From a bacterium (GTDB lineage Bacteria; Fidelibacterota; Marinisomatia; Marinisomatales; Marinisomataceae), in contig JALRJJ010000088.1 of assembly GCA_023255095.1 (NCBI GenBank), positions 1 through 7,952 on the forward strand: DNA of 7,952 nucleotides, read 5' to 3'. Below the pieces are notes generated by a model, which was not told the origin of the DNA, made no database searches, and saw nothing but the letters and a program-made list of their open reading frames with translations. The position numbers were made by a program, and so were the translations under genes. Below are positions 1 to 6,586 of this stretch, in pieces (position 1 is the first letter of the stretch; every line of letters begins with the position of its first letter).

Positions 1-221
1 GTTTTATTTTTGATAATTTGATTTTTTGTGGGGACTTAATTTTTAAAGGATCTATTGGAAGGACTGATTTGCCGGGGAGTAACCCATTGGACATGGATTC
101 ATCTCTAAGATCTTTTAAAAAAACCTTTTCTAATTTTAATTATAAAATTTTGAGTGGACATGGCGATGAATCATCAACTATTGAGGAGTTCAAAAATAAT
201 CCTTTTTTAAATGGCATTTGA
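1..221 (+). CDS. Metallo-beta-lactamase-fold hydrolase, glyoxalase II-like (YcbL/GloC type), C-terminal part
   Basis: This is the last 73 or so codons of a gene that begins before the window; the frame is open from base 3 and stops with TGA at 219-221. The visible part has the features of the small glyoxalase II-like metallo-beta-lactamase family: the GDLIF segment, whose Asp bridges the two active-site metals in this family, followed by the GSIGRTDLPGS signature, then a GHG motif carrying the last metal-binding His, and an NPFL ending typical of these proteins. The HxHxDH motif would lie upstream and cannot be checked. Family members hydrolyse thioesters such as S-lactoylglutathione in the cytoplasm, but the substrate is not predictable here. 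The end overlaps the tilS start by 11 bases, suggesting translational coupling. The family call is firm, the precise activity uncertain. Confidence 0.85.
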   Translation, partial: FIFDNLIFCGDLIFKGSIGRTDLPGSNPLDMDSSLRSFKKTFSNFNYKILSGHGDESSTIEEFKNNPFLNGI

Positions 222-1542
222 AGAAAAAATTTTAAAGAATCTTGTTGATTTTAAGATTGATAGAAGTTCAAAGATTTTAGTAGCCGTTTCAGGAGGCATT
301 GATTCTTTGTGTTTAGCACACTACTTAGTTAATCAAAATTATAATTTCTCTGTTTGTCATATCAACCACAAATACCATGTTTTAGCAGATGAAATGGAAA
401 AGTTGGTTTCAAATTTCTGCAAGGAACATTCTATTCCTTTTTTAATTAGTTATATCAATAGCGAAAAAATTGATTCTAATATTGAATCGGTTTTTAGAGA
501 AAAAAGATATGATATCTTAAATAACCTAGCAGATGAACATAGCTTTGACCATATTTTTACAGGACATCATTACAATGACCAAATTGAGACATTTTTATTT
601 CGCTTTTTCAGTTCATCGGGATTAAATCATCTTTTCGGATTAAAAAAACAGTTCAACAAAGTATTTCGACCAATGATAAATATTTATAAAGAAGAAATAA
701 TAAATTATGCAAGAAATCATAGTATTGAATATATTGATGATCCTACTAATCTTGATTTAAAGTTCTCAAGAAATTTTATAAGAAATGTTGTTGTAAAAGA
801 TTTGAATAAAATCTCTTCCAATATTTATACTCCTTTTGAAAATTTTGAGGAGAGAATAAGAGAATCAAATGAAGTAATTAATCATTCTACAGATTATTTT
901 TTACAGAAAAATAATCTATCAAAAGATAGCACTTTTTTAAAATTTGGAAAAAGTTCGTTTCTTAATCTTCCTATTTTGATTCAATTAAACATTGTGAATC
1001 GTATTCTAAATTCGAAAGAAACCAATTATTTCACAAAAAACGATTTTTCAGAATTGAAAAGTTTTTTCAATAAAAAGATAACTAGCTCCGAATATGAAAT
1101 CATGGGTCATAAAATTTTAATTGATTATGAACATATTTTTATTATAAATCCTACATTTTCTTTTCAAGAAAGGTTTTACATTGCTGAAAAAGGAGAAAAA
1201 ATTGATAACAGTTCTTTTTCATTTCAATGGAATTTTAGTCCAAATAAAAATCTGCAATTCTCTAAAAATACCGAGTTTATTGATGGAAAACATATAGAGA
1301 AAACTCTTGTTATTAGATCACCCAAAAAATCAGATCAATTTCAGCCTTTAGGTTCAAAGAATTATAAAAGTATTGATCAATTTCAAAAAGATAACAAAAT
1401 ATCTTTTGATAAAAAGAATAATTCACTGGTTATTTGCAATAATGACAAAATTATTTGCTTAGCCGGTCAAAGAATCGATGATTCATTTAAGATTACTGAT
1501 TCATCTAAAAGAGTTGTCAAATTATCATATATCATGAAATAG
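211..1542 (+). CDS. tilS: tRNA(Ile)-lysidine synthase TilS
   Basis: TilS uses ATP and lysine to convert C34 of the CAU-anticodon tRNA-Ile to lysidine, so that the tRNA reads AUA as isoleucine. The 443-residue product has the N-type ATP pyrophosphatase P-loop SGGIDS at residues 27-32, HINHKYH at 50-56, REKRYDIL near 96-103, GHHYNDQIET at 118-127, and the DDPTN...RNFIR segment at about 176-191 that is typical of TilS. A poorly conserved middle region follows. Residues from about 365 to the end match the TilS C-terminal domain (IRSPKKSDQFQPLG, then LAGQRIDDSFKIT). Length is normal for the family. The ATG is the earliest possible start, because an in-frame TAA sits directly before it; there is no Shine-Dalgarno. 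It is followed after 35 bases by ftsH, a common pairing. ATA codons are used freely in this window, as expected if TilS is active. Confidence 0.96.
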   Translation: MAFEEKILKNLVDFKIDRSSKILVAVSGGIDSLCLAHYLVNQNYNFSVCHINHKYHVLADEMEKLVSNFCKEHSIPFLISYINSEKIDSNIESVFREKRYDILNNLADEHSFDHIFTGHHYNDQIETFLFRFFSSSGLNHLFGLKKQFNKVFRPMINIYKEEIINYARNHSIEYIDDPTNLDLKFSRNFIRNVVVKDLNKISSNIYTPFENFEERIRESNEVINHSTDYFLQKNNLSKDSTFLKFGKSSFLNLPILIQLNIVNRILNSKETNYFTKNDFSELKSFFNKKITSSEYEIMGHKILIDYEHIFIINPTFSFQERFYIAEKGEKIDNSSFSFQWNFSPNKNLQFSKNTEFIDGKHIEKTLVIRSPKKSDQFQPLGSKNYKSIDQFQKDNKISFDKKNNSLVICNNDKIICLAGQRIDDSFKITDSSKRVVKLSYIMK

Positions 1543-1577
1543 TTTTTTTAAGCCTCTTTTTTATTAAATTCACAACC
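1543..1577 (+). other. Longest intergenic gap (tilS-ftsH), pyrimidine-rich, no clear signal
   Basis: This 35-base gap begins with seven T and contains a second T run, but has no GC-rich stem before them, so an intrinsic terminator is not supported. It has no Shine-Dalgarno for ftsH. It is the most plausible place for a transcription break or a promoter between the two halves of the window, but no -35/-10 pair stands out. Confidence 0.4.
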
Positions 1578-3476
1578 ATGGCAAAATCAAAAAAACCTAT
1601 ACCCAAAAAAGTCAATCAAACAAAACAATCAAAATCCTCAAATAGTGGATTGATCTGGTTGTTAGTTATTTTATTTGTCATGTTATCTTTATCTTTGTTG
1701 CCTAATGAGCAGAATACGGAAATTGAGATTACATACAATGATTATAAGAAATTACTATCTGAAAATTTAATAAAAGAAGCTTCCATTGAGAGCGATAATT
1801 CTTTCCATGGAAAATTAGAATTTCCTACATCTCTGACTAATAAAGATGGTGCTAAATTTGACGATAGAAAAAATTTTGTTGTTTATCTTCCTAGTGACTA
1901 CTCTGATCAGCTTGAAATTTGGGATCAAAAAGGTATTGTTTACAATTTTGAAGGTGAGAAGATTGATTGGACTAGTTGGTTGCTTGGATTTGCTCCATGG
2001 CTTTTATTAATTGCTTTTTGGATTTTTATGATTCGAAGAATGCAAGGAGCAAATAGCGGAATGAATAATGTTTTTTCATTTGGAAAAAGTAAAGCCAAAA
2101 TGTTTTCAAGTACAAACAAGAAAGTAAAATTTACTGATGTTGCAGGATGCACTGAAGCAAAAGAAGAACTGCAAGAAGTTGTTAGTTTTTTAAAAAATCC
2201 ACGACAATTTCAAAAATTAGGAGGAAAAATTCCTAGAGGAGTTTTGTTAGTTGGCCCTCCAGGAACTGGAAAAACTTTACTAGCTAGAGCTGTTGCTGGA
2301 GAATCTAATGTTCCTTTTTTTAGCATTAGTGGTGCCGATTTTGTTGAAATGTTTGTTGGAGTTGGCGCTTCAAGAGTTCGTGATTTATTTTCACAAGCCC
2401 AAGAAAATGCACCTTCCATCGTTTTCATTGATGAACTTGATGCAGTTGGTAGACAAAGAGGAGCTGGATTAGGTGGAGGTCACGATGAAAGAGAACAAAC
2501 TTTAAACCAATTGCTTGTAGAGCTTGATGGATTTAACAACGAATCAAATATTATTGTTATGGGCGCTACAAATAGACCAGATGTTCTTGACTCAGCTTTA
2601 TTGCGCCCTGGAAGATTTGATAGGCAAATTGTAGTAGATGTCCCTGATATTAATGGAAGACTTGAAATTCTTAAAATTCACACCCAAAAAGTAAAAATTA
2701 ATACTAAATCAGTAAAATTACTTGATATAGCTAGAGGAACCCCTGGAATGGTTGGGGCAGATTTAGCAAATTTAGTCAATGAAGCTGCTCTTCTCGCTTC
2801 GCGAAAGAAAAAGTTATCAATTGATAATGAAGATTTTGAAGAAGCAAAAGATAAAGTAATCATGGGTGTTCAGAGAAAAAGTATGGTTTTATCTGATAAT
2901 GAGAAAAAAATTACAGCTTTTCATGAAGCCGGTCACGCTATTGTAGCCATTTTTTCACCCGAAGCTGATCCTGTACATAAAGTCACAATTATTCCCAGAG
3001 GTAGAGCATTAGGTGTTACAATGCAGCTCCCAATTGATGATAAACATGGATATTCTAAAACTTATATACTTAGCAGATTAGCTGTAATGATGGGTGGTAG
3101 AGCAGCAGAAAATATTGTTTTTAATGAAATGACTACTGGCGCATCAAATGATATCGAGAGAGCTACAATGATCGCAAGAAAAATGGTTTGTGAATGGGGA
3201 ATGAGTGATGTTATGGGCCCCATGTCATTTGGCAAAAGGAATGAAGAGGTATTTCTTGGAAGAGATTTTCACTCTTCGAGAGATTATAGTGAAGATACAG
3301 CAAAAAAAATTGATAATGAGGTTTTAAAGATTATTCATAACGCACAAAACACAGCAACAAAGATTCTAAAGAAGCATATCAAACTTCTACATTCAATGGC
3401 TAACGATTTATTGAAGAAAGAAACTATTGATGAAAAAGACATCAAGCTATTGACTGAATCTCATAGTTCATCTTAA
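1578..3476 (+). CDS. ftsH: ATP-dependent zinc metalloprotease FtsH
   Basis: FtsH is a hexameric inner-membrane AAA+ protease that extracts and degrades misfolded membrane proteins and some short-lived cytoplasmic regulators. The 632-residue product starts with a Lys/Ser-rich cytoplasmic tail (1-24), then a membrane segment (about 25-42), a periplasmic FtsH-extracellular domain (about 45-130) and a second membrane segment (about 134-152). The AAA+ module has Walker A GPPGTGKT at 226-233, the pore motif FVGVG at 259-263, Walker B with IDELDAVG (D285, E286), and the second region of homology with RPGRFDR near 343-349. The protease domain has zinc motif HEAGH at 449-453 and the third ligand Asp in TTGASND (D525). 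All key residues are present, so it should be active. No Shine-Dalgarno precedes the ATG. folP starts 3 bases after its stop. Confidence 0.98.
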   Translation: MAKSKKPIPKKVNQTKQSKSSNSGLIWLLVILFVMLSLSLLPNEQNTEIEITYNDYKKLLSENLIKEASIESDNSFHGKLEFPTSLTNKDGAKFDDRKNFVVYLPSDYSDQLEIWDQKGIVYNFEGEKIDWTSWLLGFAPWLLLIAFWIFMIRRMQGANSGMNNVFSFGKSKAKMFSSTNKKVKFTDVAGCTEAKEELQEVVSFLKNPRQFQKLGGKIPRGVLLVGPPGTGKTLLARAVAGESNVPFFSISGADFVEMFVGVGASRVRDLFSQAQENAPSIVFIDELDAVGRQRGAGLGGGHDEREQTLNQLLVELDGFNNESNIIVMGATNRPDVLDSALLRPGRFDRQIVVDVPDINGRLEILKIHTQKVKINTKSVKLLDIARGTPGMVGADLANLVNEAALLASRKKKLSIDNEDFEEAKDKVIMGVQRKSMVLSDNEKKITAFHEAGHAIVAIFSPEADPVHKVTIIPRGRALGVTMQLPIDDKHGYSKTYILSRLAVMMGGRAAENIVFNEMTTGASNDIERATMIARKMVCEWGMSDVMGPMSFGKRNEEVFLGRDFHSSRDYSEDTAKKIDNEVLKIIHNAQNTATKILKKHIKLLHSMANDLLKKETIDEKDIKLLTESHSSS

Positions 3477-3479
3477 TCT

Positions 3480-4322
3480 GTGAATATTTCTCAATTTTCT
3501 TCTTGGTTAGATTCTTTAAATAAACACCCTTTGATTATGGGTATCCTCAATGTAACTCCTGATTCATTTTCGGATGGTGGAAAATTTTTAGGTTTAGATT
3601 CTGGTTATAATCACGCCATGAAAATGGTTGATGAAGGAGCAGATATTATTGACATCGGTGGAGAATCAACCAGGCCATTTTCAATTCCTGTTTCAATTCA
3701 AGAAGAACTGGATCGAGTTCTTCCAATTCTTAGAAAAATTCGATCTGAATCAGATATAACTATCTCTATAGATACAACTAAAGCACATGTTGCAAAAGAA
3801 GCTTTACTCAATGGAGCAAATTTTATTAATGATATAAGTGGATTATCATTTGACAATCAAATGATTAAAGTTGTTCAAGATTTTAATTGCCCAATAGTTA
3901 TTATGCACATCCAAGGAAATCCAAAAACTATGCAAATAAATCCATCATATGAAAATGTTATCAATGATATTAAAGCCTATTTTATTTCAAAAATTAATTT
4001 TTTAAATCAATCTGGAATTAGAAAAAATAATATAATTCTTGATCCTGGAATTGGTTTTGGAAAATCGGTTGAAGATAATTTTAAAATTTTATCGAATGTA
4101 CATGAATTTGTAGAAATGAAATATCCAATATTAATTGGAGCTTCAAGAAAGTCATTTATTGGGAAAACTTTAGATACAACTGAGGATGGTAGGCTTGAGG
4201 GTTCTATAGCAGCTAATTTATTTGCTCTTCAAAGTGGATGTCATATTTTTAGGGTTCATGATGTTATTGAAACTAAAAGAGCTTTTATGATTCATAATAA
4301 AATTTTAAATACTAAAGAATAA
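3480..4322 (+). CDS. folP: Dihydropteroate synthase FolP
   Basis: FolP condenses 6-hydroxymethyl-dihydropterin pyrophosphate with p-aminobenzoate to make dihydropteroate in folate synthesis; it is the target of sulfonamides. The 280-residue TIM-barrel product carries the whole set of signatures: MGILNVTPDSFSDGG (20-34), DIIDIGGESTRP (55-66), ISIDTTKA (95-102), FINDISGL (115-122), IMHIQGNPKTMQ (141-152), ILDPGIGFGK (186-195), the substrate-binding Lys in GASRKSF (K224), and RVHDV near 258-262. The start chosen is GTG at 3480, giving a normal short lead before the first strand. An ATG at 3537 would remove 19 residues and begin inside the conserved first strand, so it is unlikely. No Shine-Dalgarno is visible; the 3-base gap to ftsH suggests that ribosomes reinitiate. 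The folP-cdaA pairing recurs in Bacteroidota-type genomes. Confidence 0.97.
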   Translation: MNISQFSSWLDSLNKHPLIMGILNVTPDSFSDGGKFLGLDSGYNHAMKMVDEGADIIDIGGESTRPFSIPVSIQEELDRVLPILRKIRSESDITISIDTTKAHVAKEALLNGANFINDISGLSFDNQMIKVVQDFNCPIVIMHIQGNPKTMQINPSYENVINDIKAYFISKINFLNQSGIRKNNIILDPGIGFGKSVEDNFKILSNVHEFVEMKYPILIGASRKSFIGKTLDTTEDGRLEGSIAANLFALQSGCHIFRVHDVIETKRAFMIHNKILNTKE

Positions 4323-4338
4323 ATAATTAAATTGTTGA

Positions 4339-5115
4339 ATGAACTTGTTTGAAATTGGATTTTTAAAACTATCTCTAACAGATTTAATCGATATTCTTTT
4401 GATATCTGCAATCTTTTTATATTCATATTCCTACTTTAAAGGAACTCGAGGTGGCCAAATGCTACTGGGATTGCTTATTCTATTTTTTGCAGGATTTGTT
4501 GTCAATATTTTAGGTTTTAAGGCAACATCCTGGTTATTAAATCTCTTTCAAACAGTTTGGGTTGTAGTTTTTGTAATTTTATTTCAGCCCGAAATACGAA
4601 GATTGCTGACTGCAGTTGGTCAAAATAGATTAGTTAGAAGGTTATTTCAAATAGAGCGCAGTTCAATTCGTGAAGATATTATTATAAGCATTGATGAAAT
4701 TAAAAAAAATAAATGGGGAGCATTATTAGTATTTGAAAGAGAAAACTCATTACGTTCAATTTCATCGGAAGGAATTAAGATGAATTCATTAGTAAGTGCA
4801 GAATTATTAGTTTCAATCTTTAATCCCAGTTCTCCTTTACATGATGGTGCAGTAATTATTAAAAACAATATAATCGAATCTGCATCTTGCATATTACCTT
4901 TATCTGATACAAAAAGTCTGAATGCCGAAATGGGAACTAGGCATCGAGCAGCTATTGGAATTTCAGAAGAAAGTGACGCGATTGCAGTTGTAATATCTGA
5001 AGAAAATGGAAAAATCTCTGTTGCTGAAAATGGTTTATTTATAAGTTCTAACCTCTCTTTAGACGATTTAAGAGGTTTGTTAAAGGAAAAAATGAATGAT
5101 GATCAAGATGAATAG
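4339..5115 (+). CDS. cdaA: Diadenylate cyclase CdaA (c-di-AMP synthase)
   Basis: CdaA is a membrane-bound enzyme that makes the second messenger c-di-AMP from two ATP, controlling potassium and osmolyte transport and envelope homeostasis in the bacteria studied. The 258-residue product has three predicted membrane helices (about 13-32, 39-58 and 63-82), then FQPEIRRLL leading into a linker, then a DisA_N-type cyclase domain from about 108 to 240. The two catalytic motifs are intact: DGA at 169-171 within SSPLHDGAVII, and RHR at 201-203 within GTRHRAAIG. Length and architecture match CdaA (DacA/YbbP). It follows folP by 16 bases. The usual Firmicutes partners cdaR and glmM are not adjacent. 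Its last 20 bases overlap the next gene. The ATG has no clear Shine-Dalgarno. Confidence 0.96.
   Translation: MNLFEIGFLKLSLTDLIDILLISAIFLYSYSYFKGTRGGQMLLGLLILFFAGFVVNILGFKATSWLLNLFQTVWVVVFVILFQPEIRRLLTAVGQNRLVRRLFQIERSSIREDIIISIDEIKKNKWGALLVFERENSLRSISSEGIKMNSLVSAELLVSIFNPSSPLHDGAVIIKNNIIESASCILPLSDTKSLNAEMGTRHRAAIGISEESDAIAVVISEENGKISVAENGLFISSNLSLDDLRGLLKEKMNDDQDE
5082..5087 (+). promoter_or_regulatory. Shine-Dalgarno-like AAAGGA before the prenyltransferase fusion
   Basis: AAAGGA lies 8 bases before the ATG at 5096, inside the last codons of cdaA. It is the only well-placed purine-rich Shine-Dalgarno match before a start in this window, and it supports 5096 (or 5099) as the start over the ATG at 5108. 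It also encodes part of a Lys-rich stretch of CdaA, so it could be coincidence. Confidence 0.45.
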
Positions 5116-6586
5116 TGCTGATAACAACTTAAAAAATAAAATTTTAGACTTAATGAATCGTGCTGATTTTATGACTTTATCAACATCAGTTTTTAGTCAT
5201 CCATCTGCTGCAAATGTGTATTTTGCCAATGATGATTTAGATATTTATTTCTTTACATTCAATCCCACGAGAAAAGCAGTTCAAATCAATTTCAATCCCA
5301 AAGTGCAGATAGTTATACGGCCAGATGGGGAAGAAGGTATTAAAGAACTTCAGATTGATGGCTATGCCTCTAAAATTGTAAATCCTTCAGAAAAAGAAAA
5401 AGCGAAAGAAATGATTTTAAAGGTCACTACCGCTTTTGAAGAATATATGAATGATCAATTTTTAATTGATAATGATGTAGTGGGCTATTATAAAGTTTCT
5501 CCAACTTTAATTAAATATGTTGATTTCTATGCTGAAAAACAGTTTGAATGGCTTGAGATTCCTGAAAATAATTTTTCTATATTCTCTGAATTGAAATCAA
5601 AAATTTTGAATAGTCTAAAATATTGGGTTACAATTATTAGAGCACCATTTTTGACTGCCACTGTAGTTCCAGTAATCTTAGGTTCTGTTATTGGTTTTTC
5701 AGAGACAGGTATTTTTAATTGGAGTTTATTCTGGCCAGTTTTACTCGGTGCATCATTTGCTCATATTGGTACCAATACAATCAATGATTATTTTGATCAT
5801 TTGTCAAGGAATGATGAAAATAATAAATTATTTAGCCCCTTTAACGGCGGTTCACGAGCTATTCAGTCTGGTCTTATATCTCCTTTGTCTTTAGTGCTAT
5901 TTAGCTATTTTTGTTTTGCTTTAACCATTTATTTTGGTTGTGATCTCAATAATAAATTATATGGAGATTATTTTGCAGCTTCGCCGCTGATGTATATTGG
6001 AATTGCTGGTATTCTTTTAGGTATTTTGTATACTGGATATTTAAGGTTGTCCTATAATGGCTTAGGTGATTTGGCTGTTTTTTTAGGTTTTGGCCCCCTG
6101 ATGGTTGTTGGTTCGAATCTTGTTCAAAATCCTAATTCAGATCTTATAGTTAGTTTAGTTTTTTCAATTCCTGTTGGCATTCTTATCGCTTTAGTTTTGT
6201 TTATTAATTGTTTCCAAGACTATAGTGCCGATAAAAGTGTAAATAAAAATAGTTGGGTTGTAAGATTAGCAGGTCCAAATCCTAAAGCAAATTATAGAAA
6301 ACCCTTCAAGGTTTGGAGAATTTCAATGATTATTGCTTTTATAATAATTGGCATCTCATCTGCTATCTTTAACCCTTTAGCATTGATTGCACTTTTACCA
6401 ATATTCCTTTTCAATTCTGCCAATAAAAAAGGTTTAAATTGGCTTTTAGAGTGGGAAAAAGATAATGCTGACTTACAAAAACTTCCCTATGAATTACTAA
6501 TAGTAAATGTTTCTACTATTGGAATTCATTTCCTCACTGGTCTTTTACTTAGTTTAGGATTTATCATTAGTAGTTTATGGATTTAA
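5096..6586 (+). CDS. Fusion: flavin split-barrel (PNPOx-like) domain + MenA/UbiA-type prenyltransferase
   Basis: The 496-residue product joins two domains. Residues about 12-150 resemble the pyridoxamine-phosphate-oxidase-like split barrel: FMTLST, NVYF, YFFTFNPTRKAVQI, NPKVQIVI and LQIDGYASKI follow the usual order of strands, suggesting flavin (FMN or F420) or haem binding. After a linker (about 155-172) comes a hydrophobic UbiA-family prenyltransferase. Its first Asp motif, NDYFDHLSRND (230-240), has the D-x5-D spacing of E. coli MenA; GGSRAIQSGLISP (251-263), YTGYLRLSYNGLGDL (312-326) and FGPLMVVGS also look MenA-like. The second Asp motif is QDYSADK (374-380). The likely reaction is prenylation of 1,4-dihydroxy-2-naphthoate in menaquinone synthesis; the exact aromatic acceptor is inferred. 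No other men genes are in view. Starts at 5096, 5099 and 5108 are all possible; AAAGGA upstream favours 5096. The frame is uninterrupted across both domains, so the fusion is real in this sequence. Confidence 0.88.
   Translation: MMIKMNSADNNLKNKILDLMNRADFMTLSTSVFSHPSAANVYFANDDLDIYFFTFNPTRKAVQINFNPKVQIVIRPDGEEGIKELQIDGYASKIVNPSEKEKAKEMILKVTTAFEEYMNDQFLIDNDVVGYYKVSPTLIKYVDFYAEKQFEWLEIPENNFSIFSELKSKILNSLKYWVTIIRAPFLTATVVPVILGSVIGFSETGIFNWSLFWPVLLGASFAHIGTNTINDYFDHLSRNDENNKLFSPFNGGSRAIQSGLISPLSLVLFSYFCFALTIYFGCDLNNKLYGDYFAASPLMYIGIAGILLGILYTGYLRLSYNGLGDLAVFLGFGPLMVVGSNLVQNPNSDLIVSLVFSIPVGILIALVLFINCFQDYSADKSVNKNSWVVRLAGPNPKANYRKPFKVWRISMIIAFIIIGISSAIFNPLALIALLPIFLFNSANKKGLNWLLEWEKDNADLQKLPYELLIVNVSTIGIHFLTGLLLSLGFIISSLWI

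Noticed and set aside
117..124. A AAA AAC heptamer in the hydrolase tail
   Set aside because: The reading frame is AAA AAA ACC, so the heptamer is not in the phase needed for -1 slippage.
1514..1540. TTGTCA at 1514 as a -35 box for an ftsH promoter
   Set aside because: The best -10 candidate (TGAAAT at 1535) matches only 4 of 6 positions at a 15-base spacing, and such matches arise by chance in AT-rich DNA.
1543..1560. T-runs after tilS as an intrinsic terminator
   Set aside because: No GC-containing inverted repeat precedes them; the sequence upstream is AT-rich coding DNA with only a short direct repeat of ATCAT.
1940..2152. Antisense open frame of about 70 codons, with similar ones at 2210-2428, 2678-2863, 4647-4892 and 7368-7550
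   Set aside because: Each lies wholly opposite a firmly identified gene (ftsH, cdaA, prfB), and none has recognisable motifs or a start signal.
5691..5894. Plus-strand open frame of 67 codons
   Set aside because: It is an alternate frame inside the UbiA domain, low in complexity and hydrophobic, with no independent support.
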